DNA of 20,566 bases, taken from Ktedonobacteraceae bacterium (GTDB lineage Bacteria > Chloroflexota > Ktedonobacteria > Ktedonobacterales > Ktedonobacteraceae). The stretch spans positions 1 to 20,566 of the forward strand of contig JADBKA010000078.1 of assembly GCA_014896635.1 (NCBI GenBank). Reading direction: 5' to 3'. The notes under the pieces were generated by a model that saw only the letters and a program-made list of their open reading frames with translations, was not told the DNA's origin and ran no database searches. Numbering within the stretch: position 1 is the stretch's first letter; each line of letters starts with the position of its first letter. Positions 13,373-20,566 of the stretch are shown piece by piece. A program made the position numbers and the translations under genes.

Positions 13373-14497
13373 TCAGACACATTCGCGCAGAGCAATACTA
13401 TTGCTCATGCCGCGTAGCTTCATGAGGGCAACGACTTCGAGCTGGCGTACACGTTCGCGCGAAATGCCCAGTTCTTTGCCGACTTCAAGGAGTGTGCGGC
13501 TATGTCCGTCGCCGATACCGTAGCGCAGCGTAATGACAGCGCGCTCGCGTGGAGTCAGGATGGAGAGGGCGCGGTGTAGTTCTTCGCTCAACAGGTGTTG
13601 TGAAGCCGTATCGGCGGGCGCAGGAGAGGTGTTATCTTCAAGAGTATCGGCCAGGGAATAGCGAGCTTCATCATCGACAGGAGCATCCAGGGAGACTGGC
13701 TGCTCGATGACGCCTAGTAAGTCGATTACCTCGTTCACATCAAAATTGCAGGCAGTCGCTATTTGCTCAGGTAGGGGATCAAGTCCATTTTCCTGCGAGA
13801 GCTGTGCTGCAACACGTCGCACTTTACGCAGGCGCGTAGCGACATGTTCTGGCAGGTGGATGAGACGAGACTGTTCTCCTGCGGCACGGCTGACTGCCTG
13901 TCGTATCCACCAGGTGGCATAGGTACCGAAGTGGCAGCCCCGCTGGTAATCAAACTTTTCTGCCGCACGTATCAACCCCAGGTTGCCCTCCTGGATCAGG
14001 TCAACGAGTGGAACTCCTGTGCTGGTGTAGCGACGGGCAATAGAAATGACCAGACGCAGGTTCGACTCGACCAGCTTGCGGCGAGCCGTTTCATCTCCGG
14101 CGGCTGCGCGCTGGGCGAGATCAATTTCTTCTGCATGCGTCAGCAGACCCAGGTTGCGAATGTCACGCAGATAGCTCTGAAAAGCATCTTCAGTGCCAGA
14201 CAATTGCTTGACATTGCGGATATTGGCTGCTTTATGCGCATGGTCTGGCAGGTTCTCCAGGGCGTCTGCCTCGCCCTCCTCATCATCGTCCTCATTGAGC
14301 AGGTAGTAGTCTGCTTCTTCCTCATCTTCCAGTACCATATTCCCCGTAGCCAGGGGTTCGGTATGGCGCTGTGCAGGTGAAGTATCGAGGTCGATATCAA
14401 ATTCGGAGGCAATCGCTGTCGAGAACCGGCTTTTCAGTGTTGATGAGCTGTTTGCTCTCTTCATCTCGTCTTCTTTGACTGGATCAACAATTGCCAT
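13373..14497 (-). CDS. RNA polymerase sigma factor, sigma-70 family (group 2-like)
   Basis: This 374-aa protein has the full sigma-70 architecture. Region 1.2 is at about 103-136 ([28 protein letters not shown]), and region 2 is at 140-211 with [31 protein letters not shown] and the -10 recognition helix [17 protein letters not shown]. Region 3 is at about 219-297, and region 4 at 305-362 with [17 protein letters not shown] and the -35 [30 protein letters not shown]. It lacks a long region 1.1. Instead it has a Ser/Thr-rich start and a strongly acidic stretch (57-81, [20 protein letters not shown]). After region 2.4 the sequence is [15 protein letters not shown] rather than the usual 'ADQARTIRIPVH' of RpoD. 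It is thus more like a group 2 or alternative primary-like sigma than the essential RpoD, though promoter specificity should be near sigma70. GGGAG lies 9 nt before the ATG at 14497. Confidence 0.92.
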   Translation of the reverse strand: MAIVDPVKEDEMKRANSSSTLKSRFSTAIASEFDIDLDTSPAQRHTEPLATGNMVLEDEEEADYYLLNEDDDEEGEADALENLPDHAHKAANIRNVKQLSGTEDAFQSYLRDIRNLGLLTHAEEIDLAQRAAAGDETARRKLVESNLRLVISIARRYTSTGVPLVDLIQEGNLGLIRAAEKFDYQRGCHFGTYATWWIRQAVSRAAGEQSRLIHLPEHVATRLRKVRRVAAQLSQENGLDPLPEQIATACNFDVNEVIDLLGVIEQPVSLDAPVDDEARYSLADTLEDNTSPAPADTASQHLLSEELHRALSILTPRERAVITLRYGIGDGHSRTLLEVGKELGISRERVRQLEVVALMKLRGMSNSIALRECV

Positions 14498-14808
14498 GAT
14501 TCCACGCTCCCTTCAGGAAACTTACCGACAGAATCAGCGTCGGACCCCGTATGGCCTCGTGGTCAGCATCGGCTGTATTTATGCTTGAACCGATGTTCAG
14601 GTGTCCATGCTTTTGCCATGTTCTCCCTTATTTTAAAGAATGGGAGTCAGTCATCACATCGGGTGATCACCTTAGAAAGGCTAAGGTTCTAACCTTATCT
14701 TCTCTCCCTTTGTTCACGCCTTTTTTTGTACACAAAAAGCAATGTGTTGGCACAATGTAACCGCCTTTGTCGCACAAACAATGGCAATACTCCAGAGGAG
14801 AAGCGGAA
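14498..14808. other. Intergenic region upstream of the sigma factor gene with small inverted repeats
   Basis: No gene is supported here. It should hold the sigma factor's promoter and leader, but I see no convincing -35/-10 pair. It contains overlapping stems at 14670-14697 and a TTTTTGT-AC-ACAAAAA dyad at 14723-14738. Confidence 0.4.
14670..14697 (-). promoter_or_regulatory. Alternative hairpins in the sigma factor leader
   Basis: CCTTAG (14670-14675) can pair with CTAAGG (14681-14686). Alternatively TAAGGTT (14682-14688) can pair with AACCTTA (14691-14697). The shared arm makes the two stems exclusive. The site is about 180 bp upstream of the sigma factor ATG. A 2-nt loop in the second stem means it is more likely a DNA dyad (operator) than an RNA hairpin. 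Confidence 0.3.
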
Positions 14809-15150
14809 TCAACTGTGGTTCGGATTTGTTTCATCGAAAGGATCAGGTATTCCGTGTCCCCGGTCGTACATCAGTTGTGTCGGATCACCCGCGTGTTCTT
14901 CATAGTCAGGGCGTATTGACCACTCCATATCCTTTACTTCGGGGGCATTCATACGCAACACAACCTGCTCATCTTCAACGGAAGCGACTGCACTGTAAGG
15001 GATATAGCGATCACTGGGAAAAAATATGCCTTTGCGTACCAGGAAAGAATCGCCATAGACTTCAGCGATGTGGCCGAGCGATTGACGGTCAGAAGAATAG
15101 ACATGCATATGTCTATGGATATCTTTTCTCTTCTCGCCGGGCGTGTCCAT
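14809..15150 (-). CDS. DUF2171 / PRC-barrel-like small protein
   Basis: This 113-aa soluble protein has HVYSSDRQSLGHIAEVYGDSFLVRKGIFFPSDRYIPYSAVASVEDEQVVLRMNAPEVK (16-73). This is the DUF2171/PRC-barrel-like pattern: 'V.s.DG..lG.v.ev..d...v....ff..dryiP...v..ve...V.L'. An acidic tail contains EWSIRPDYEEHAGDPTQ and YDRGHGIPDPFD. Such proteins often occur in stress or cell-envelope contexts, but their biochemical role is not known. The ATG at 15150 has AGGAG about 9 nt upstream. It lies upstream of the sigma factor gene on the same strand with a gap of about 310 bp, so co-transcription is uncertain. Confidence 0.75.
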   Translation of the reverse strand: MDTPGEKRKDIHRHMHVYSSDRQSLGHIAEVYGDSFLVRKGIFFPSDRYIPYSAVASVEDEQVVLRMNAPEVKDMEWSIRPDYEEHAGDPTQLMYDRGHGIPDPFDETNPNHS

Positions 15151-15269
15151 GATCCTTTACTCCTGTGAAAAACGTCTCTCTCTTTTCGGTTGCACGTCTT
15201 TTAGCCTGCGAAAGTTTCAAATACACGGCGATCGGCCTGGCGAGATGTTTTTTATCCAGACAAAAACAC

Positions 15270-15318
15270 GACTACCACAGTTGTTCAGTTCTCTTCAGAG
15301 CTAACGACTGTGGTAGTC
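15270..15318 (-). terminator. Intrinsic terminator after the methyltransferase gene
   Basis: GACTACCACAGT (15270-15281) pairs perfectly with ACTGTGGTAGTC (15307-15318), extended past one mismatch by GTT/AAC. On the minus strand the stem is followed by GTGTTTTTG, a short U-tract. It lies about 95 bp past the methyltransferase stop and should end the regulator-methyltransferase transcript. On the plus strand a TTTCTTCTTT tract follows, so it may work both ways. Confidence 0.65.
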
Positions 15319-15411
15319 ACGCTTTCTTCTTTAATATTAATAGCCCTGCTGGTAGCTCTGTTGCTCTTGCTTGCTATGTGATGCCAGTTTTCTAAGCCTG
15401 GAGAAGCGGTG

Positions 15412-16281
15412 TTAAAGTGGTTTATGACCGATAGCGCTCATGAAATAGACAATGCCACGAAAATTTTCAGCAGTCATATCGGTGAGCATCTGCTGGTAGA
15501 GTTGATCCAGTTCTTCCTGGGAAGCCAGTCCTGCCTTGACAAGCACCGACTGGAGCATTTTCATGCCCACCTGGAAGTTTCTGTACTCGCTGACATGACC
15601 TTCCATGCCAGAAGAGTAGTTTTGCATATGCGGCTGTTCGTGGATAATATCGCAACCGGCCTGCTCTAGAAAACTGGCCAGCATGGGAGTCACTCCAAAG
15701 TGAGAGGCATTTTCATCGTCGCAGAATGTCCTTCTTTGCCGGTGAAACACTTTCGTAATCAGCCGACCGAGTCGTTCCAGTGCAGCACTGTTCGTGATCC
15801 CGACCAGGTTATCCAGCTCGGTCAGGCGAATGGTGCCGCCAGGACGGGTGATACGAAAGCATTCGGCTACGAACGGTTGCCAGGCCTCTCGCCACATGAA
15901 GCCTACCAGGCCGCGCGCATTGACGAAATCGAACGAGGCATCGGAAAAGGCCAGGGGTCCTGTAGCATCCATTTGCAAGAATTTAACCTTCTTGAGGCCA
16001 TGCACGTTGGCACGCGAGCGTGCGTAGTTGAGCATGCGAGAACTGATGTCGATGCCAACCACCTGCTTATTGGGATAAGTAAAGGCTACCTCAACGGCCC
16101 AGCCGCCAGGCCCGCAGGCGATGTCAAGGATATCATGAACATTTGAGAGATCAAAGGTGGGCGGAAACAATCCACCCATGTGCTTTGTAATCATGATATC
16201 CTGATCGATCAGGCGGGCCATTTCGGCGTTGCTCTCCTGGTCAAGGATGTAGCTATTTTCGGAGGGGTGAATAGAGGACAT
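15412..16281 (-). CDS. Class I SAM-dependent methyltransferase
   Basis: This 289-aa protein has a Rossmann-type methyltransferase domain: motif I ILDIACGPGGWAVEVA (51-66), the acidic end of strand 2 VVGIDIS (75-81, Asp78 binding the SAM ribose), MDATGPLAFSDASFDFVNAR (104-123, motifs II/III) and a post-core ECFRITRPGGTIRLTE segment. The C-terminal about 120 residues (helical, with HMQNYSSGMEGH) are probably the substrate-binding part. The family (Methyltransf_11/25 type) acts on small molecules, lipids or quinones, and the substrate is not evident. I chose the ATG at 16281 because AAGGAG lies 6 nt upstream; a start 12 codons earlier (16317) has no such site. It follows the HTH/GAF-like regulator gene by 51 bp, so the two are probably one operon and the regulator may control it. 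Confidence 0.87.
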   Translation of the reverse strand: MSSIHPSENSYILDQESNAEMARLIDQDIMITKHMGGLFPPTFDLSNVHDILDIACGPGGWAVEVAFTYPNKQVVGIDISSRMLNYARSRANVHGLKKVKFLQMDATGPLAFSDASFDFVNARGLVGFMWREAWQPFVAECFRITRPGGTIRLTELDNLVGITNSAALERLGRLITKVFHRQRRTFCDDENASHFGVTPMLASFLEQAGCDIIHEQPHMQNYSSGMEGHVSEYRNFQVGMKMLQSVLVKAGLASQEELDQLYQQMLTDMTAENFRGIVYFMSAIGHKPL

Positions 16282-16332
16282 TGCGGCTCCTTCCTTCTTG
16301 GTACGAAAATAAAGCACTGACAGAGACGGGTT

Positions 16333-17409
16333 TCACGGTCTGGGCGTTGATCGCTGCAAAAGCTCTTCTTCGATATCCTGCCAGACCTGCTCCTGAGCTT
16401 GCGGGAGTGACAGAGATCGCTGCCTGGCTGTTGCCTCCGTTACCTTCTGGAGCACACGACGGTTAAAATCGTGGAAGTATGGTTCTTGTACCACTGACTC
16501 AGGCATAGGGTGAAGCTGGATATCCTTGAGATCGTAAAACTCGTTCCGCTCAAATGTGAGTGTGGCCAGGTGAGTATAGTGTTCGATCAAAGTGAGATGA
16601 GCGTCGGTGAAAAAGTAAGGGCGCGCACTGGAGATAAGCAGGCAGCCAGCTATCCTCGTCCGGCAAAGAATAGGAGAAGCTACCAGGCTCTGCTCGTATA
16701 TCGTCCAACGCACTGGATAAAGCGAAGCCTCTCTGTCGCGGCTAGCTACCATGATCATGCGACCCTGCGTAACAGCCGCGCCACAGGCCGACTCGATGCC
16801 CAGGAAGAGCGTTCGCTGTCCTACACCTTCTGGCGACCAGGGAGGAGTGCCGATGCCTTCGATTATTTGCAGGCTGCGCACTTTCTGCCCACTTCTGGGG
16901 GGCATGCAGCGAACGACGTTCGCAGCCATGCCCTGCCTGGCAGGGTCGAGATGCAGGATCATCTGCTGAAGAAGCAGGGTATACATCGTCTGTGGATGCA
17001 GGGTGGGGCCTGTCTGAGCATAGGCGCTGAGCATACGCGCGTAGAATTCCGCTGGCGGCACTGTTGCCAGAGACATTGAGGCGGTCTCTGGCTCGAACAG
17101 GTGGGGAAAATCCCTGACCACCAGCGAGGCGAATGTGTGAGAAATATCAGCCGGAACGACCTTGAGCAACATGCGTATGTTATCATCACGAGGTGTTGAT
17201 TCGCCGCTAACCCATCGTTTCAACGTCAGAGGCTGCACGTTGACTCCCTGAGTAATGCGCTTCCTTTGCTGGCGATCCTCAAGTAACTGGCCAAGCAGTT
17301 GACGCCATGTCTGGTGGTAATCGCTCCTTTCCATAGAGCCGATCAATTTCTCCTTTCCCTGATTGGGTACCTGCTTCTCCTTCCATCCTCCCGCGTTGTA
17401 AGCATACAT
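16333..17409 (-). CDS. Transcriptional regulator: N-terminal HTH with GAF-like sensor domain
   Basis: This 358-aa cytosolic protein has an N-terminal Xre-like helix-turn-helix at about 34-86 (WRQLLGQLLEDRQQRKRITQGVNVQPLTLKRWVSGESTPR). After a helical linker, a GAF-like domain lies at about 165-310 (VRSLQIIEGIGTPPW, TLFLGIESACGAAV, EQSLVASPILCRTRIAGCLLISSARPYFF, LTLIEHYTHLATLTF). GAF domains bind small ligands or chromophores; no specific ligand residues are obvious, although two Cys occur in the core. The ATG at 17409 is favoured: GAGG lies 6 nt upstream, and a promoter (TTGTTC-17-TATGAT, extended -10) is only about 17 nt further up. An in-frame ATG at residue 26 and a TTG at 22 are weaker options. 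A 7-bp dyad overlaps the -35, so autoregulation is likely. Confidence 0.75.
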   Translation of the reverse strand: MYAYNAGGWKEKQVPNQGKEKLIGSMERSDYHQTWRQLLGQLLEDRQQRKRITQGVNVQPLTLKRWVSGESTPRDDNIRMLLKVVPADISHTFASLVVRDFPHLFEPETASMSLATVPPAEFYARMLSAYAQTGPTLHPQTMYTLLLQQMILHLDPARQGMAANVVRCMPPRSGQKVRSLQIIEGIGTPPWSPEGVGQRTLFLGIESACGAAVTQGRMIMVASRDREASLYPVRWTIYEQSLVASPILCRTRIAGCLLISSARPYFFTDAHLTLIEHYTHLATLTFERNEFYDLKDIQLHPMPESVVQEPYFHDFNRRVLQKVTEATARQRSLSLPQAQEQVWQDIEEELLQRSTPRP

Positions 17410-17430
17410 CTACCTCATGCAACAACTTAC

Positions 17431-17459
17431 ATCATAACATATCTTGTTCAAAAGAACAA
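17431..17459 (-). promoter_or_regulatory. Promoter of the HTH/GAF-like regulator gene with overlapping dyad operator
   Basis: On the minus strand TTGTTC (17459-17454), a 17-bp spacer and TATGAT (17436-17431) with an upstream TGn form an extended -10 promoter. The -35 lies within the perfect inverted repeat CTTGTTC-AAAA-GAACAAG (17443-17460), a good operator candidate for repression of the regulator-methyltransferase operon. Confidence 0.55.
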
Positions 17460-17622
17460 GTTTATCAGAACTTCGATATGCCAGCGAAGCCAGGAGATGT
17501 GAGAAGAACATTTTCTGGGTGTGTATCTCATTTTTCTGAGGCGTTGCTGACTGGATAAGCGGCTTTGTGAAAAACATGAACCTGCAACCGGCAACACTCC
17601 CGAATCGTAAATCCTAACGACT

Positions 17623-17651
17623 GTGACTATGTCACTCCGAGTCAATACAAT
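17623..17651 (+). promoter_or_regulatory. Promoter candidate for the 122-aa membrane protein gene
   Basis: GTGACT (17623-17628), a 17-bp spacer and TACAAT (17646-17651) form a plausible promoter about 48 bp before the ATG at 17700. The -35 overlaps a small dyad, GTGAC-TAT-GTCAC (17623-17635). Confidence 0.35.
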
Positions 17652-17699
17652 ACGATAGAGTTGATATTTCTCGTGTAAAATAAAGGGAAAGGTCAGTTT

Positions 17700-18068
17700 A
17701 TGTCACAGATGTACGAAGAGCCGCGCGCCAGTTATGGGAGATACGAGGGCAACCAGAGCTATGCTCAGCCTCAATATGAGGAGCCGCGCCAGGGCGTGCC
17801 GGTAGATGATAACCTGGTCGAGGCCATTGCGCAACGAGTCGTACAGCGCATAGGACAGGCTCCACAGGGAAAACTCCAGGCTCCCCAGCATCAACGACCT
17901 AACGCTGGTCAGCGCCTTGCGCTGGCTATTGTCTCGCTCGGCGTTTTGATCCCACTCACTGCTATAACCCTGGGGATAGGCGGTTTCACCGGCTTTTTTG
18001 GGTTTGGTGCCGTCAGTGTCGTCATTTTGCTGATCAATATCGTTTTTAACGAACCATACAGGAGTTGA
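17700..18068 (+). CDS. Small membrane protein with Tyr/Gln/Pro-rich N-terminus
   Basis: This 122-aa protein has a polar N-terminal half rich in Tyr, Gln, Pro and Glu; a short YEEPR motif occurs twice (MYEEPRASYGR and PQYEEPRQGVP). A predicted amphipathic helix VEAIAQRVVQRIGQ (40-53) follows, then a basic linker (HQRPNAGQRL) and two tightly spaced hydrophobic segments (74-94 and 97-114) ending in NEPYRS. I recognise no family. The layout of a disordered N-terminus followed by a two-helix membrane hairpin is common in small Ktedonobacteria and actinobacterial envelope proteins, but its function is unknown. Start: AAAGG about 8 nt upstream of the ATG. It converges on the four-helix membrane protein gene at 18248. 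Confidence 0.65.
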   Translation: MSQMYEEPRASYGRYEGNQSYAQPQYEEPRQGVPVDDNLVEAIAQRVVQRIGQAPQGKLQAPQHQRPNAGQRLALAIVSLGVLIPLTAITLGIGGFTGFFGFGAVSVVILLINIVFNEPYRS

Positions 18069-18247
18069 GGGTAAAACGGGGGTGGTTCATCGATTCCGGG
18101 CCGGGGTAAAAGAAGCGCGGAAGCCGACACCCGTGTCATCCCATCCCGGCAGGATGCTGGACAGGCAGCGGGAGCACTCAGCCTCTCGGCAAGGGGAACT
18201 CCATGCTGTAATCCGCTGCCAGGCAAGCAGTCTTCTTCTCGTTGAAC

Positions 18248-18820
18248 CTACAATAGCGCGATCATCTGGAGCAAAAAACCGTAGCACATAATAATGCCTC
18301 CTGTGATCCCGGTACTGAGTTTGAGGGCAGCACTGCTATGTGGTATGTCGGGAATGAACGCAATTTGTAAGCAAAAGAGCAGGAAACTGGTGAACGTAGC
18401 GACGACCAGCAAGAGGAGAAAAGTCGTCTTTTGCAGGCGTGGTTTGTGAGTGCGCATACGGAAGTAGATCATCATACTGGTACTGAGGATACCGAGCATG
18501 AAGAAGAGTGCTATGGCAACCGTACGAGTATCGCTGCCAAAGGTTGTGCAGAGGATGAGCAGTCCCAGTAAAGTGATCGGCAGTGCTACAGCGAAATAGA
18601 AGAGCGCTCTGAAGGCTCTGAGCTGGGTACTACTCTTTGCCGGTGGTGGCGCTGCGGGCTGCTGCAATGGTTCAAAGAGGTGCAGGGCGGCATTGGGCGG
18701 AGAGGTGTAATCTTCTTCTGCCGGCTGATAAGGAACCAGAACGTGAAGAGGTGCATTATTATCTTCGCAAAATGGATTGGTGTCACCTGATTCTGAATCA
18801 TAGTGAGAAAACTGGCCCAT
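18248..18820 (-). CDS. Hypothetical membrane protein, four helices
   Basis: This 190-aa protein starts with a soluble, acidic and Pro-rich segment (1-65; 'SESGDTNPFCEDNN', 'QQPAAPPPAKSS'). Four hydrophobic helices follow, at about 70-92, 98-117, 131-151 and 164-188, with the basic loop RMRTHKPRLQK between helices two and three. No conserved domain is recognised. GGGAGATCGAG precedes the ATG at 18820. It is divergent from the LysR gene with a gap of about 270 bp, so the LysR protein could control it, but no clear T-N11-A operator stands out. Confidence 0.6.
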   Translation of the reverse strand: MGQFSHYDSESGDTNPFCEDNNAPLHVLVPYQPAEEDYTSPPNAALHLFEPLQQPAAPPPAKSSTQLRAFRALFYFAVALPITLLGLLILCTTFGSDTRTVAIALFFMLGILSTSMMIYFRMRTHKPRLQKTTFLLLLVVATFTSFLLFCLQIAFIPDIPHSSAALKLSTGITGGIIMCYGFLLQMIALL

Positions 18821-19089
18821 CTCGATCTCCCATGACTTTCTCTACTTCGGAACGCTCCTCCTCTGCTGAGGACAGGAGAAACTTCCCTCTATTATGGCTC
18901 ATGAAAAGCTGAATGTCGAGAGGTATGGTTTATTCTACCACATCCTCTTCTGTTTTTGGAGTACAGAGTGAAGTGTGCAGGAAGATCCTTTTCTTGGAAA
19001 ATGTCATGTCTTTTTGTTATCATGGCACTGGTATATATTTTCCTGTGTGATGGCCTGGTCATTCAGCCCTGGTGAGCGTGGAGTCTGCT

Positions 19090-20004
19090 ATGAATTTACA
19101 GAATTTGCGCATTTTCCTCAAGGTGGCCGAGTTCGAGCATGTTACTCGTGCTGCGGAAGCGTTGCACCTGAGCCAGCCCGCAGTCACACGGACGATCCAG
19201 AATCTGGAGCAAGAGATTCATCTCGATCTGATTGAGCGTCACGGGCGACGTATTATCCTCACCGACGCTGGACGCATACTGCAACAGTATGCGCAGCGCA
19301 TCTTCGCACTCGAAAGGGAGATGGAAGAGGCTCTTGCTGCCTTGCGCGATCTGGAAAGTGGCACGATTGCTTTTGCTGCCAATCCCAGTGCCTGGATCTA
19401 TCTGCTACCGCCGGCTGTCGCGGAGTTTCACCGGAACTATCCCCGCATCGAGTTCCACATCACTATTCAGAATTCCCAGGAAATCATTGCTGAGACGCTC
19501 GACTGGAAAGTCGATTTTGGTCTGATTGAAGGCGATGTCTCAACTCTGCCTGAGCAGATCCAGGCTTCCGTCCTCGCTTATGATGTTCTGGTGCTGATTG
19601 TTTCGCCTCACCATCACTGGGCCGGTTTGCAGCAGATTCCATGTGAGGCACTGGGGGATGGCGAACTGATAGTGCGCGAGCCTGGCAGCGGTGTGCGCGA
19701 GGCCATTGAGCAACAGCTAGCGCGTCACCAGGTACGCCTGCGCCCATTACTCACGTTGAGTGACAATGAGGCGATCAAGCAAATGGTAATGAGCGGTGTC
19801 GGTGCAGCGGTAGTTTCATCGTTTGGTGTGCGCAAAGAACTGGCGAATGGTGAACTGGTGTCTGTCCCTTCGTGCGGGCTGGATTGGCGCACACCGATCA
19901 GCCTGATCCGGCGTGTGGATAAACGGCTCTCGTGCGCTGCCCAGGCTTTCTGCTCGCTTCTGATGCAGCATCGGATGAGCGGGCAGGACCAGGTCACAGC
20001 TTAG
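19090..20004 (+). CDS. LysR-family transcriptional regulator
   Basis: This 304-aa protein has the standard LysR layout. The N-terminal winged HTH (1-60) reads MNLQNLRIFLKVAEFEHVTRAAEALHLSQPAVTRTIQNLEQEIHLDLIERHGRRIILTDAGR. A linker helix (61-88) follows, then the periplasmic-binding-like effector domain (about 90-295) with 'YLLPPAVAEFHRNYPRIEFHI', 'DFGLIEGDV' and 'IVREPGSGVREAIEQQL'. The effector domain resembles the CysB/CbbR/CysL-type branch ('LP...F...YP', 'GLIEG', 'REPGSGTR'). The effector is unknown. I chose the ATG at 19090 because GGAG lies 7 nt upstream; an in-frame GTG at 19072 is less likely. Family members usually regulate a divergent gene and themselves; here the divergent gene is the four-helix membrane protein. 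Confidence 0.9.
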   Translation: MNLQNLRIFLKVAEFEHVTRAAEALHLSQPAVTRTIQNLEQEIHLDLIERHGRRIILTDAGRILQQYAQRIFALEREMEEALAALRDLESGTIAFAANPSAWIYLLPPAVAEFHRNYPRIEFHITIQNSQEIIAETLDWKVDFGLIEGDVSTLPEQIQASVLAYDVLVLIVSPHHHWAGLQQIPCEALGDGELIVREPGSGVREAIEQQLARHQVRLRPLLTLSDNEAIKQMVMSGVGAAVVSSFGVRKELANGELVSVPSCGLDWRTPISLIRRVDKRLSCAAQAFCSLLMQHRMSGQDQVTA

Positions 20005-20052
20005 CTCATGGCTGTGCAAATCGATTCAGCGGAGATAGCAAAGTATGCTATA

Positions 20053-20093
20053 ACGATAAAGGAGAGCCATATGACTGGTCTCTCCTTTATCGT
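20053..20093 (+). terminator. Strong hairpin after the LysR gene
   Basis: ACGATAAAGGAGAG (20053-20066) pairs perfectly with CTCTCCTTTATCGT (20080-20093), a 14-bp stem with a 13-nt loop, 49 bp after the LysR stop. It is followed by CCCTTGACG, not a U-run, so it may act as an RNA 3'-end stabiliser or a factor-dependent terminator. Confidence 0.5.
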
Positions 20094-20372
20094 CCCTTGA
20101 CGTTTGAGGCCCATGAACCGACCTGGAATGCTGACACTAGTTCTGTGGCTGGCTGCCCTCCCCCAGGATCGCCAGCTACAGAAATTTTTTTTGACAGAAC
20201 AGAAAGGAGCATGCATAAAACCAGGTAACTGTACCTGTTTGTTGCCAGCACGGAGTACGCTTGCACTGACCTGTGATGCCGGACAATCCAGGCATGGAGA
20301 ACATTGCTATCAGTTCTGGAGCCCTCTCCTATCTTCTGTTTAAGAGGATACTCGATTTTAGACGTTTTAGCG
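20094..20372. other. Intergenic stretch without a supported gene
   Basis: Short ORFs here show no domain and no good ribosome binding site. A small dyad CAGGTA-ACTG-TACCTG (20222-20237) is followed by TTTGTTG on the plus strand, a weak terminator candidate. Nothing else is recognised. Confidence 0.4.
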
Positions 20373-20566
20373 TTAACGTTCGGTTGCGATAACGTGAAGA
20401 TTCGTAGAGAAGCAGCCCTTTCTGGTTAAGAAATAGTGATTCTCCAACAATACTCCTTCTCTGGTTCGCTGGTACACTCCGTCCGAGGTTTGGATGCCCG
20501 CCTTTGCCTGCGCATTAATTTCCGTAGAACCCACGAGTTGCCCGACGGCGGACAAAAGATCACCCA
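20373..20566 (-). CDS. Possible C-terminal end of a protein entering from the right edge
   Basis: The minus-strand frame is open from the window edge to a stop at 20373 and reads GDLLSAVGQLVGSTEI, then GVYQRTREGVLLENHYFL and NLHVIATER. It has no ATG; the first possible start is a TTG at 20555 without a clear Shine-Dalgarno sequence. About 64 residues are visible and I recognise no family. It could be the end of a real gene or a chance open frame. Confidence 0.25.
   Translation of the reverse strand, partial: GDLLSAVGQLVGSTEINAQAKAGIQTSDGVYQRTREGVLLENHYFLTRKGCFSTNLHVIATER

Noticed and set aside
18069..18247. Search for a terminator or small gene between the two convergent membrane protein genes
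   Set aside because: Only a weak CATCC/GGATG stem was seen, and short ORFs there have no start signal or recognisable sequence.
20104..20343. Plus-strand ORF of 79 aa after the LysR gene
   Set aside because: It has no ribosome binding site or domain, has Cys-rich random-looking composition, and is interrupted by a small dyad.

Overview
The window most resembles a chromosomal segment of a Ktedonobacteria-like member of the Chloroflexota. This is an inference from gene content, not a database match. The supporting features are moderate GC, a kinase-like/FHA protein with a long Pro/Ser/Thr linker, several GT-C membrane glycosyltransferases (GT87, MptB-like, PIG-V-like, GT39), a DUF2171/PRC-barrel-like protein, a group-2-type primary-like sigma factor, small excisionase-type HTH proteins and IS200/IS605 tnpB remnants. 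I saw no rRNA, tRNA or CRISPR array.

Layout. (1) 1-2737 is accessory and scarred: the N-terminal part of a TnpB runs off the left edge; an unrecognised 212-aa protein and a small HTH protein are divergently transcribed from almost abutting promoters; an arylamine N-acetyltransferase has lost its N-terminus, cut at the catalytic Cys position next to a large hairpin; and a TnpB C-terminal remnant with its right-end hairpin lies in the 3' end of a PAP2 phosphatase gene, whose last 33 codons come from the element's antisense strand. (2) 3650-5440 encodes a membrane-anchorless pseudokinase-FHA protein. (3) 5604-12008 is a surface-glycan block: a plus-strand GT87 protein converges on a minus-strand run GT39 -> PIG-V-like -> MptB-like, the last two genes only 28 bp apart. 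(4) 12202-15150 holds a lipoprotein, a sigma factor and a DUF2171-like protein, all on the minus strand and separated by strong inverted repeats. (5) 15412-17409 holds an HTH/GAF-like regulator followed by a SAM methyltransferase, a likely operon with a promoter-overlapping dyad and a clear terminator. (6) 17700-20093 holds two small membrane proteins and a LysR regulator with a 14-bp terminator-like stem. The right 470 bp have no convincing complete gene.

Functional view. The four GT-C proteins have the topology and acidic loop motifs of enzymes that use polyprenyl-phosphate sugars outside the membrane. With a PAP2 phosphatase nearby, the locus may build a mannose-type glycolipid, lipoglycan or glycoprotein. 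This is the best candidate for an undescribed pathway here, but substrates cannot be read from sequence. Intergenic inverted repeats are unusually strong throughout, and several overlap promoters or form mutually exclusive stems.
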